NCBI RefSeq assembly: GCF_900108395.1
Contig: NZ_FNXE01000014.1
Span: 1-64,000 of the forward strand
Reading direction: 5' to 3'
Length of the DNA: 64,000 bases
DNA from: Paenimyroides marinum
Lineage (GTDB): Bacteria > Bacteroidota > Bacteroidia > Flavobacteriales > Flavobacteriaceae
Within the stretch, counting starts at the first letter, position 1, and every line of letters begins with the position of its first letter. The notes under the pieces are model-generated. The model ran no database searches. It was not told the DNA's origin and saw nothing but the letters and a program-made list of their open reading frames with translations. Positions 43,595-51,644 of the stretch are shown here, piece by piece. Made by a program: the position numbers and the translations under genes.

Positions 43595-45343
43595 TCAAAA
43601 TCCTATTCTTGGTCTTTCATTTTTTTGCTCAATATTTTCTCCTTCCATTTGTGCTTTTATAACTTCATATTTTTTCAATTCTTTTAATGGAACGGACGGT
43701 TTTGTGTTTTTGATGACTTCTTCCAAAATTTTCATTGTAATTCTGGATTTCGTTTTTAAGGCTTGTCTTGAAGCCTCATCAACAATCAAATCTTTTATAT
43801 CAGATGAAACAAAATTTTCTGTTAAGCCGGCAAGTTTGTCATAATCTATCCCAAAATCAATCGGGCGGACTTTTAAATACATTTCAAACAGTGCTTTTCT
43901 TGCTTCAAAGTCAGGAGGAGATAAATAAAACTTTTTGTCTAAACGACCTGCTCTTAATAATGCGGTATCTATCTTATCGGGATAATTGGTTGCACACAAA
44001 ACAAAAATTCCTTTTTCTCCTGTTCTGTCCATTTCTGCTAACATTGCTTCGACGGCATTTTTTGACATTTCGTGGGCATCACTGTCCCGACTTGGGAATA
44101 ATCCGCTTATTTCTTCTATAAAAATAATTGTAGGTGCATTTTTTTCTGCTTCCTGAAACATTTTTGAGATATTCTCTTCTGTGGCATTTACATATCGGCT
44201 TTTCAAAGTTCCCGGATTCGCGTGAATAAAATTAAATCCGACTTCTTCCGCAAAATGCTTGGCAAAAAATGTTTTTCCGCAACCGGGCGGACCATACAAC
44301 AACATTCCATTTGGTATTGTTAAGCCAAATCGGGCATATTCTTCAGGATTATGCAAAGCATCAATCACATCTAATTGCATTTGTGCTTTCAATTCTTTCA
44401 TTCCTGCAATGGCTGAAAATCCTTTACCTTTTTTCTTTTCTTTGAGCTGAACTTTTGTATTTTTCTTTTCGGGAACAGAAAGCTCCACTTCCATTTCTCC
44501 GTTTAATGCCTGTATAAATTCTTTGGCTGATTTAAAACGGTTTTCCGCTTTTGGCTGTAACGCTTTTAAGATAATATTTTGCGTTTGTTCGTCTGTTTTA
44601 TCCGAAAATTTCAAAGTTTTTTTCCGTTCTTCTAAAATGGTTTCTTCCAACTGCATTTTATCAGATTTATATTTTGAAATTTCCACAAAATAAGGCGGCA
44701 ATCCTGTCAGCAAATGATAATATAAAGCACCAACTGAATAAATATCGCTTTGGAAAGAAAAGACTTTATTAAAAGTTTCGTTGGCTGTATAAAACAGATT
44801 CAAGCCGTCTTTTAAAAAATCTTTATTGGATTGTTGCAGAAAACGGGCGTAGCCAAAATCTATGATTTTAGGGATGGCAACCTTGCCCGACAAATCCAAC
44901 ATTACATTTTGATTGGTAATATCGTTGTGAATGATTTGCTTATTGTGCAGATAATTCAAGCCGTTTAATACACTCAAAATAATACTTTTTGTTTCATAAA
45001 GATTAAGAATGTTTTCTCGTTTCATTTTATCAGACAAAGTTTCTCCACTAATAAAATCTAAGACCACATATGCAAACTTTTGACCATCAATAATAACATT
45101 TCCGCTGTCGTTGTATTTTACCAAATTTGGGTGTTTGATTTGTTTTAGAATTTCTACTTCCAAAATATCTCCACTTTCGGTAAATTGTGTACGATGCAAT
45201 TTGCTGTAATCAAACAGTTTCAAAAACTTTGTTTCTTTCGCTTCGTTTTGTACACGATACGTTTCGGCATAGCTTCCTTTTTTCAGAAAGAAACTGACAG
45301 AATATTTATTGTCAATATTTTGACCTTTGGATAATATACTCAT
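43595..45343 (-). CDS. Ser/Thr protein kinase fused to an AAA+ ATPase
   Basis: 582 aa. Residues 13-281: Hanks kinase with glycine loop KKGSYAETY (21-29), Lys42, catalytic HND loop (His139-Asn140-Asp141, Asn146) instead of HRD, and DFG at 162-164. Residues about 320-545: an FtsH/Cdc48-type AAA+ module, Walker A GPPGCGKT (351-358), Walker B IIFIEE with Glu400 in place of Asp, and arginine finger LLRAGRLDKKF. No membrane segment. It follows the AAA_14 gene by 8 bp. Kinase plus unfoldase-like ATPase next to an Hsp70 suggests signal-controlled remodelling; substrates unknown. Residues key to phosphotransfer are present, so it is likely active. Confidence 0.9.
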   Translation of the reverse strand: MSILSKGQNIDNKYSVSFFLKKGSYAETYRVQNEAKETKFLKLFDYSKLHRTQFTESGDILEVEILKQIKHPNLVKYNDSGNVIIDGQKFAYVVLDFISGETLSDKMKRENILNLYETKSIILSVLNGLNYLHNKQIIHNDITNQNVMLDLSGKVAIPKIIDFGYARFLQQSNKDFLKDGLNLFYTANETFNKVFSFQSDIYSVGALYYHLLTGLPPYFVEISKYKSDKMQLEETILEERKKTLKFSDKTDEQTQNIILKALQPKAENRFKSAKEFIQALNGEMEVELSVPEKKNTKVQLKEKKKGKGFSAIAGMKELKAQMQLDVIDALHNPEEYARFGLTIPNGMLLYGPPGCGKTFFAKHFAEEVGFNFIHANPGTLKSRYVNATEENISKMFQEAEKNAPTIIFIEEISGLFPSRDSDAHEMSKNAVEAMLAEMDRTGEKGIFVLCATNYPDKIDTALLRAGRLDKKFYLSPPDFEARKALFEMYLKVRPIDFGIDYDKLAGLTENFVSSDIKDLIVDEASRQALKTKSRITMKILEEVIKNTKPSVPLKELKKYEVIKAQMEGENIEQKNERPRIGF

Positions 45344-45351
45344 TTATTAAT

Positions 45352-46551
45352 TTATTCTTTTAACAACCAATCTATTACGTTTACTTTCTGTATTCCTTTA
45401 TAGGAACTTTCAGGTTCTACATCCATCGTAAGCAAAGTTCGTTTGTTGTAGTCTTTTATCATTTCAAATGGTCGCATTTCCCGTTCAAAAGTGCTTTGCT
45501 CCCTTGTACTCCACGCCACCTGGTAATATTCCCAATCCCCTTCATTAGTCATTACCGCAAAATCCACTTCCGTCCTGTCGGCTTTGCCAATGTACACACG
45601 CCTGTGCCTGCGAAGCAATTCCAGAAAAACGATATTTTCTAAATTGTGTCCGAAATCGGTGTTTTTCGTTTTCCCAAGCAATGCTTCTTTGAAACCTAAA
45701 TCAACTGCATAATATTTTTCTTGTGTACGAAGCAGGTTTTTCCCTTTAATATCGTAGCGAGGCACTTTATAAAACAAATACGCTTCGGTTAGTGCATTCA
45801 AATAGTTATCAACGGTATGATATGATATTGTATTTCCTTCACTTTTAAGCACATTCGATATTTTTGAGCTTGAAAGCGGTGAGCCGATATTGTCCAGCAT
45901 AAATTTTAAAACCCGTTCAAAATTTCCTTCTTTGTACCAGTTATGCCGAATGAAAATGTCTTTTTGTGCAATATCGTTGTAGATGTTTTGCAGGTATTTT
46001 TCCGTTTGATTAGACGGAAGTTCGAGCATTCCGGGCATTCCTCCGTTTTGTAAATACTGCGTAAACAACAAATCCAACCGGCTTTTGTCCTCAAAAGCAC
46101 TGACGTATTCCTTAAACGACAACGGATAAACAGGTATGGAAATGTAACGTCCTGTAAGTAAAGTACCTAACTCACTGCTTAGTAAGTAGGCATTTGAACC
46201 TGTAACATAAACATCAATGTTAGGTTTTACAAATAAACCGTCCACAACACGCTCAAATTCTTTTACATTTTGAACCTCATCTAAAAACACATAACAAGGT
46301 TTAGACAAATCCAGCTGATTGACAATGTGATAATACAGACTGTCTATATCGTTTAGAAATTTTCGATTTTCGAAATCTTCAAAATTTAAAAAGACAGTTT
46401 GCTTTTCTGAAATACCTTCTGTTTTCAGGTACTCCCGAAACAATTGCATAATGGTACTTTTACCACACCGGCGAACACCAACCAGCATTTTAATAAGATT
46501 TTTGTCTTTTAAGCTCTTTAAAATTTCAAGATATTCCGTTCGTTGTATCAT
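45352..46551 (-). CDS. AAA_14 / DUF4143 ATPase
   Basis: 399 aa. N-terminal P-loop GVRRCGKST (24-32), Walker B YVFLDEVQ, sensor VTGSNAYLLS, LSFKEY; then a winged-helix part and the C-terminal DUF4143 domain with NLENIVFLELLRR...VDFAV...YYQVAWS, a PD-(D/E)XK-like arrangement. This family is very common and often mobile in Bacteroidota; biochemical role unclear. It has its own promoter with dyads and is cut off from hsp70 by a hairpin, so it may have joined the island independently while driving the kinase-AAA gene. Confidence 0.88.
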   Translation of the reverse strand: MIQRTEYLEILKSLKDKNLIKMLVGVRRCGKSTIMQLFREYLKTEGISEKQTVFLNFEDFENRKFLNDIDSLYYHIVNQLDLSKPCYVFLDEVQNVKEFERVVDGLFVKPNIDVYVTGSNAYLLSSELGTLLTGRYISIPVYPLSFKEYVSAFEDKSRLDLLFTQYLQNGGMPGMLELPSNQTEKYLQNIYNDIAQKDIFIRHNWYKEGNFERVLKFMLDNIGSPLSSSKISNVLKSEGNTISYHTVDNYLNALTEAYLFYKVPRYDIKGKNLLRTQEKYYAVDLGFKEALLGKTKNTDFGHNLENIVFLELLRRHRRVYIGKADRTEVDFAVMTNEGDWEYYQVAWSTREQSTFEREMRPFEMIKDYNKRTLLTMDVEPESSYKGIQKVNVIDWLLKE

Positions 46552-46564
46552 AATCTTTAATTTA

Positions 46565-46650
46565 CTAAAACCTGTTATATTTTACAAGTTTTAGCAAATT
46601 TAGTTTTTTATTTGAATTTTACAAAACTTGTTGTATTTAGCAAGTTTTAG
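46565..46650. promoter_or_regulatory. Two inverted repeats around the AAA_14 promoter
   Basis: CTAAAAC...GTTTTAG (46565-46594) and AAAACTTG...CAAGTTTT (within 46622-46650) share the CTAAAACTTG half-site. The first lies just after the -7 box, the second covers the -33 box: a typical place for repressor binding. Confidence 0.6.
46595..46624 (-). promoter_or_regulatory. Promoter of AAA_14 and kinase-AAA genes
   Basis: Minus strand TTG (46624-46622), 19-bp spacer, TAAATTTG (46602-46595), exact consensus spacing; 44 bp before the ATG. Confidence 0.75.
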
Positions 46651-46665
46651 AAAATTGAATTCAAT

Positions 46666-46699
46666 AGACCAAACTGTATAAAATCTTAAAGTTTGGTCT
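46666..46699 (-). terminator. Hairpin after hsp70-like gene
   Basis: AGACCAAACT (46666-46675) with AGTTTGGTCT (46690-46699), 14-base loop. Lies 11 bp after the Hsp70 stop. The U-tract is weak, so partial read-through is possible. Confidence 0.55.
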
Positions 46700-46709
46700 A
46701 ATTTCGTTT

Positions 46710-49181
46710 TTATCCCTCCAAAAGATTTCCATCTCCGCTTGGTCTTTCAGTAATTGGCAATAAATCAATCAATGCAATCACAATCGGATGTAAATCTTCT
46801 GTAGTTGGGTTTTCTCCGATTTGCTGTAAGCCCTCGTTAAGTAACTGTCTTGCCCTGTGGCTGTCTTTCCAATTGTAAGAACCAAAGTTTTGGTTGTGAT
46901 GCCTGATGAAATTAATCAATTGGTAGATAAATGCCAATTGGAAAAATGCTGAATGTATTTCTTCTGCCAAGACTTTTCCTAACTTAATATCCTGCGTTTT
47001 CAAAACCTCTTCTAATTGATTACGTAATTGATTAACAACTTGCGTTGAACGGTCATTTCCTAAATCTTTATTGACTTTTTCTAAACGGTAAAATTCTTCT
47101 TTTAGTTCTTCTTCCAATTTTGGCCATTCTGCATCGTCTTCTAATTTATCAATAGTTTTAGCAACTTTTTGTAGTTCAGACCTTGCTTCCAATCTGCCTG
47201 ATTCTGTTTTATTTGATTCAAATATTTTTTCAACTCTTTCTAAATCATCTTTTATCTCGTTTCTTTTATTTTCATCAAGTGTTTCAGACACTTCTCTATA
47301 GCTTTCTTTTACTAATTGAATCTGTTCTTCCAACCATTCTGGTTTTACACCCGATTCAATTGAACCAACATCGAATGAATGTTCAAAATCTATATCAATA
47401 AAACTTGCTACACCTGTCATTATATTTGACCTGTCAATATTTATTTTCAGATTAATGATACTTCCTTCTGGCAGCAATGCAGGTAAATCATTTCCTGAAA
47501 TTTTGATTGTAGAAACGTGATTATTAATAACTGCTTTTGTATTGGGTTCCCCTTGATATATCGGGATTTCAATTGTATCATCCATTCCCGGTCTGATTAG
47601 TTTTTGTGTTTTCAAATCATTGTAAATTCCAAATGATGGTAGAGTTTTATTTTTCTCTAAACCGATTAATGGTTTTATAATTTTCTTACCAGTTATTTTG
47701 TCCATCACTTCTATGCAAATTGCGTGAGGAATTGGTGCTCCACCTGGTACAGAACCTTCTCTTATATCAAATGATTTGGGTTCACAATCTAATTTATTGC
47801 CATTTTCATCGTAAGCTATAATTTCAAAGCCGTTATTATTTCCCTCAACCAATCGTAATTCTATGACTTCTCCTATCTCATTTAGCTCAACTCGTTCACT
47901 TTTAAAGGCATCGTCTTTTCTTGCAATTTCAACAAAAACCGTTTTCTCTTTTTGATTTTCTTTCAATTTCAGTGTAACATAAGTTTCTGTTCCAACAACC
48001 ATAGATTCATAATCAACTTTCAATTGAACTACTGAATTATCTATGTTATCATTATCACTTTCAACAGGATTGTTAATTGAAGAGGCATAAATCGCTGCAC
48101 CTTGTGCAACAACGGTCATCGGGTCAATGCTTGTGTTTGGCGTTTTGATTTGTTCGGCAATCATTTCCCTTACAATCGGAGAAAGTGTGGGACCTCCAAC
48201 CAAAATCAATTCATCTAATTTTTGTCCGTCAAGGTTGTTTCTTTTTAAAAGGATTTTGCAATAGTCGATAGCTTTTTGGATAAATGGTTTTATTATTTCT
48301 TTGAGTTGAGTTCGTGTAATCGTTATATCCATCTCAAACTCTTTTCCATTATCATCTTCGCCATATTCATCAAACAAATCAGCTAATACATTGTAATTTT
48401 CGTTAAACGATAACTGGTTTTTAGCATCTTCTGCAAGTGGTTTCCACATTTCTTTGAATGCATTGAATCTATCTTCGTTCTCTAAAATAGAATTTATGGA
48501 ATATTTTTCCTTGAAATATGGGATAAATACTTCGTTTACAATAGCCTCATCTAAATTTTTACCTCCTAAAAAGTTGTCTCCTTCTGTATCTATTACTTTG
48601 ATGATTCCATCAGAAACCTTTACTAATGCAGAATCAAATGTACCTCCTCCAAAATCAAATACTAACCAATAGCCATTTTTATTCGAAGATGAAACACCAT
48701 AAGCTATAGCAGCTGCATAAGGCTCTTGTATCAATTCTACGTATTCAATCCCTGCTAATTCGGCTGCTTTTTTAGTAGCATTAATTTGATTCATTTCAAA
48801 TGCAGCTGGAATAGTAATAACAGCCGATTTCACATCCTCTTCTTTTACATAAGATTTTAGCGTTTTAAGAACTTCTGCTGATAATTCTTCCGAAGATAGC
48901 CCCTTATTATTTTTGGTAGAATTTCCCATTGTTCTTTTGAACTCAATAAAAATATTTGATTCAAAATCACGGTCTTTAAATGCTCTTCTTTTGTCTGCAG
49001 GTAATTGAGCATATGCTTTTACACCTACAAAATATGCTTTCCCTCTATCCCAAACACAAGAAGACATTGTTTCTCCAAGTAAGTCATTTTTGAAAACTCT
49101 TGTTTTACCATTTTCTATTACAGCAATTGCTGAATTGGTAGTTCCTAAATCAATACCGAAATCTATTTTTAATCTTGCCAT
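46710..49181 (-). CDS. Divergent Hsp70 (DnaK-like) chaperone
   Basis: 823 aa. Full Hsp70 ATPase domain: GIDLGTTNSAIAV (9-21), VITIPAAFEMNQINATKKAA, FDFGGGTFDSALV (175-187), ELILVGGPTLSPIVREMI. The usual DnaK linker (VLLLDVTPLSLG) is absent: residues about 385-410 read VVQLKVDYESMVVG. A beta-rich substrate-binding-like region (to about 620) and a long helical C-terminus (640-800) replace the normal lid; no EEVD or PDVVDAEF-like tail. This is not the housekeeping DnaK. Together with the two genes upstream it appears to form a dedicated chaperone unit. Confidence 0.9.
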   Translation of the reverse strand: MARLKIDFGIDLGTTNSAIAVIENGKTRVFKNDLLGETMSSCVWDRGKAYFVGVKAYAQLPADKRRAFKDRDFESNIFIEFKRTMGNSTKNNKGLSSEELSAEVLKTLKSYVKEEDVKSAVITIPAAFEMNQINATKKAAELAGIEYVELIQEPYAAAIAYGVSSSNKNGYWLVFDFGGGTFDSALVKVSDGIIKVIDTEGDNFLGGKNLDEAIVNEVFIPYFKEKYSINSILENEDRFNAFKEMWKPLAEDAKNQLSFNENYNVLADLFDEYGEDDNGKEFEMDITITRTQLKEIIKPFIQKAIDYCKILLKRNNLDGQKLDELILVGGPTLSPIVREMIAEQIKTPNTSIDPMTVVAQGAAIYASSINNPVESDNDNIDNSVVQLKVDYESMVVGTETYVTLKLKENQKEKTVFVEIARKDDAFKSERVELNEIGEVIELRLVEGNNNGFEIIAYDENGNKLDCEPKSFDIREGSVPGGAPIPHAICIEVMDKITGKKIIKPLIGLEKNKTLPSFGIYNDLKTQKLIRPGMDDTIEIPIYQGEPNTKAVINNHVSTIKISGNDLPALLPEGSIINLKINIDRSNIMTGVASFIDIDFEHSFDVGSIESGVKPEWLEEQIQLVKESYREVSETLDENKRNEIKDDLERVEKIFESNKTESGRLEARSELQKVAKTIDKLEDDAEWPKLEEELKEEFYRLEKVNKDLGNDRSTQVVNQLRNQLEEVLKTQDIKLGKVLAEEIHSAFFQLAFIYQLINFIRHHNQNFGSYNWKDSHRARQLLNEGLQQIGENPTTEDLHPIVIALIDLLPITERPSGDGNLLEG

Positions 49182-49193
49182 TTTTAATAAGTT

Positions 49194-50096
49194 TTACTCG
49201 TTAAAGGCAACAATTACTTTTGCTGCTTGTATCATTTTGTTGTTATAATTAACTTGTGGTTTTATAATGCGTTTTATGATCTGTCTTCCTTGTTCAACAT
49301 TTTCGTCAAATTCTAAAGTTGCAACCATATTAAGTCCTGGACTATATGGCTGACCTATTAAAACAGGAATTTCGTATCCATACGCTTTTAGATTATCCAA
49401 AATGGATTCAGAATATTTTTTTAAATGTTTATAACCTCTTATTTCTTTATCCATCACTTCCAGATTCATTAAAATACGAGTTACTTCATCCGCTACTTTA
49501 AGAACCAAAGAATGGTCTTTTTCTTCCGCTTCTTTTATGGGAGCTTTTTCCTCTTGTTTCAATTTCAACTGCAATTCTAGAACTTCCACCAATTTGCTGT
49601 CCAACTTAATGCTTTCTTCTTCCAAAGATTTTTTGGTGTTTTTGATTTGAGTTTCTACATCGGTTTTGCTGTTGGCAATGCGTTTTCCCAATAGCCAATA
49701 CAAAATCCCTCCCAAAAGCAAGGTTATCAATGTGCCTATAATCCAATACAAACGGTTTTTACTTACATTTTTATCCAATTGAGAAATGTTGTCTTTTGCA
49801 GTTATTTCTGTCTGTTGGATTTTCGTTCCTAAATCTTCTGCAATTGCCTGAATATTTTGAACGTTTTGACTTGTTGCAGTTTTCAGACTATCAATCCGTT
49901 TGTTTTGATTTACTGTGTGTGTAGAAAGACTGTCCAAATAGGACTGTTGTTGTGTAATCTCTTTCTGCTGATTGTTTAACCGTTGTTTTAATACAGTTAT
50001 TTCTTGCTGTTGTTTCTGTAACAACAAACTGTCTTGTTTTTGTGCAAAAAGTGTTGTTGCACAAAGAAGAATGGGAATGAATATCGTTTTTTTTAT
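49194..50096 (-). CDS. Membrane-anchored coiled-coil protein with GrpE-like exchange domain
   Basis: From the first standard start (TTG at 50027) the protein is 277 aa, but 23 in-frame codons upstream encode a signal peptide, KKTIFIPILLCATTLFAQ, beginning at an ATA codon at 50096 after a TAG. I therefore extend it to 50096. Numbered from the TTG: periplasmic glutamine-rich coiled coil (1-90), one TM (92-113), cytoplasmic coiled coil (118-168), then a domain whose end, QPYSPGLNMVATLEFDENVE followed by G-R-Q-I-I-K-R and I-Q-A-A-K-V-I-V-A, matches the GrpE beta domain (F-D-P-x-x-H...V...D...G...I-R-x-A-x-V-x-V-A). Likely nucleotide exchange factor for the adjacent Hsp70. Confidence 0.75.
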   Translation of the reverse strand: MKKTIFIPILLCATTLFAQKQDSLLLQKQQQEITVLKQRLNNQQKEITQQQSYLDSLSTHTVNQNKRIDSLKTATSQNVQNIQAIAEDLGTKIQQTEITAKDNISQLDKNVSKNRLYWIIGTLITLLLGGILYWLLGKRIANSKTDVETQIKNTKKSLEEESIKLDSKLVEVLELQLKLKQEEKAPIKEAEEKDHSLVLKVADEVTRILMNLEVMDKEIRGYKHLKKYSESILDNLKAYGYEIPVLIGQPYSPGLNMVATLEFDENVEQGRQIIKRIIKPQVNYNNKMIQAAKVIVAFNE

Positions 50097-50107
50097 CTAT
50101 AAATTAT

Positions 50108-50602
50108 TTAATTACAAGCTTTTACAATCATTATAAAAATTATGATTCCAAAAACCCAATAAAACCAAGAAACAGAATTGGCATTATCTGAACTATTGTT
50201 TGTTGTTGATGTATAGACACTTGTTGGTCTGTTTGAAGTTGGTGGTGCAGTAGAAATTGTTTTCCAATAACAGATATATTTAACTTGATTTACTTGAGAA
50301 TAGCTTAATTTCTCGAATAAGAAGTTGACCAAAGATTTATATTCATTTATTTGAGTTAAATTGTTTATGTTTTTAATTTTCTCAACATTTTTATGTGGAA
50401 TTGTTTTCTTAACTAACTCAACGACTTTATCCCAATCAAGAGAGTTTTCTATTGCTTTATTTACTTTGCTCCAATTTATTGACTGATTGTAACCTAAAGG
50501 CATTGCTAAAACCTCTCTCGTAATTTTTGTTTTATTACTTTCATAAGCATTCTTTACGGATTTTAGAACCTCAATCGCTTGATTAAGTTCTCTGTCTTTC
50601 AT
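50108..50602 (-). CDS. C-terminal ORF of the split J-like protein (membrane anchor)
   Basis: 164 aa from an internal ATG. Helical N-terminal part (ELNQAIEVLKSVKNAYESNK), a W-S-K-V-N-K and W-D-K-V-V-E pair, a Thr/Ser/Pro-rich linker (about 118-140), and a C-terminal TM helix SVSWFYWVFGIIIFIMIVKA. The single C-terminal helix means a tail-anchored protein facing the cytoplasm. If translated alone it would still be a membrane protein. Confidence 0.6.
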   Translation of the reverse strand: MKDRELNQAIEVLKSVKNAYESNKTKITREVLAMPLGYNQSINWSKVNKAIENSLDWDKVVELVKKTIPHKNVEKIKNINNLTQINEYKSLVNFLFEKLSYSQVNQVKYICYWKTISTAPPTSNRPTSVYTSTTNNSSDNANSVSWFYWVFGIIIFIMIVKACN

Positions 50603-50607
50603 TCCTT

Positions 50608-51069
50608 CTAGCGTATTGATTTTTCTTTTACCCTGTTCTTCGTAGCATCATTTACAGCAACGCTTTCAGCTAATTTTGCTAGTTTCATAGCTTCTTCAAG
50701 GTAATTGTTGCTTTTTTCTTGCTCTTGGCTTTCGTTGAAGTAATCTATAGAACATTGCAATATCTCTTTCGCAATATTATCAGCCAACATTTTGTATTGT
50801 AGATTAGTATTACCTACAATAGATTTTAAAAGAGTTAATTCGCTTTTGATGTTAGTGTATAAATCTGTTCCAAATTTATATGCATTGCCTTTGTTATTTG
50901 TTCGCTTTTTAGTGCATTGTTCAATTTGAGTTTCAATTTTATGAACAGGTTCTTCCGTAAATTTTTTGGAAAGATATTTTTGTGTAGTTCCTGTGCAATT
51001 GCTGAACAATTCCATTGTTTCTGCAATGGAATACTTGTTTTTGAATTGCGTTAGCAATTCATCAATCAA
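50608..51069 (-). CDS. Middle ORF of the split J-like protein
   Basis: 153 aa, the TTG at 51069 being an artificial start: the same frame is open further upstream to the A9 run. Helical throughout (NIKSELTLLKSIVGNTNLQY, LADNIAKEILQCSIDYFNES, YLEEAMKLAKLAESVAVND), resembling TPR-like helical hairpins. It ends prematurely at 50608 owing to the second frameshift. Confidence 0.6.
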   Translation of the reverse strand: MIDELLTQFKNKYSIAETMELFSNCTGTTQKYLSKKFTEEPVHKIETQIEQCTKKRTNNKGNAYKFGTDLYTNIKSELTLLKSIVGNTNLQYKMLADNIAKEILQCSIDYFNESQEQEKSNNYLEEAMKLAKLAESVAVNDATKNRVKEKSIR

Positions 51070-51182
51070 GATTTCAATTTGTTTGTTTTTGTCAATGGAA
51101 AAAGTTTCGTCAGCAACCGTATGTACAAAGTCTTTAAAATGTTCGGATGATATCAGTTTGATTTTGGCGGTAATTCCCTGTT

Positions 51183-51599
51183 TTATTTTTTTTTGGAATT
51201 TTCTAATAAATAAAGCGTTCCTATATTATTGAAAGCCGAAAAGTTTTTGGGATTTACTTCTTTTTCATCGGTTAGCTTTTCCCAGATTTCAATTGCTTTT
51301 TCTTTATTTCCATTGATTAAATGTTGAATGGCAGTATTATCAATTGGATTTAGATTGATAAACCAAAATAGGGAATGAGTTACTTTATTCTGATTTTGTT
51401 CGATGTCAGAAAAAGATTTATCGATAATTGCACTGCTTCTTTGCAAGGAATCAAAAAACGGAAAATCATATTCAGAAGTGATTTCCTTTCCAACTTTTGC
51501 GTAAGCCGTTATTTTCCCTTTTCTACTTTGAATTTCTCTTGCAGAAGCATTGGAAATAATTCCTGCAATTCGGTATGGGTTGTTTAGTATTGATTTCAT
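51183..51599 (-). CDS. N-terminal ORF of the split J-like protein
   Basis: 138 aa. The opening NNPYRIAGIISNASAREIQS and the next basic helix KGKITAYAKVG copy helices I-II of a J domain (Y-x-I-L-G-V...A-S-x-x-E-I-x-x-A-Y-R-K-L). The HPD tripeptide that stimulates Hsp70 is absent; FPFFDSLQRSSAII follows. Residues 82-138 look like a TPR unit (AIQHLINGNKEKAIEIWEKL, FSAFNNIGTLYLLENS). Truncated by the A9 run at 51186-51194. Confidence 0.65.
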   Translation of the reverse strand: MKSILNNPYRIAGIISNASAREIQSRKGKITAYAKVGKEITSEYDFPFFDSLQRSSAIIDKSFSDIEQNQNKVTHSLFWFINLNPIDNTAIQHLINGNKEKAIEIWEKLTDEKEVNPKNFSAFNNIGTLYLLENSKKK

Positions 51600-51644
51600 T
51601 TATAATTTCTACGGTCTGGCAATTTATATGCGTTTTTTTAATAT

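Larger units (their letters stand above)
50108..51599 (-). pseudogene. J-like, tail-anchored Hsp70 partner, split by two frameshifts
   Basis: Three consecutive minus-strand ORFs join into one protein of about 497 residues if one A is added in each of two A-runs: A9 at 51194-51186 and A5 at 50624-50620. After the first correction the frame reads IKLISSEHFKDFVHTVADET across the 110-bp gap straight into the second ORF; after the second it reads KEKINTLEGMKDRELNQAIE into the third. No stop remains. The gene is first in the operon, ahead of the GrpE-like and Hsp70 genes. Either the gene is decaying, or the sequence has homopolymer errors, or the A9 run is slippery. Confidence 0.7.
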
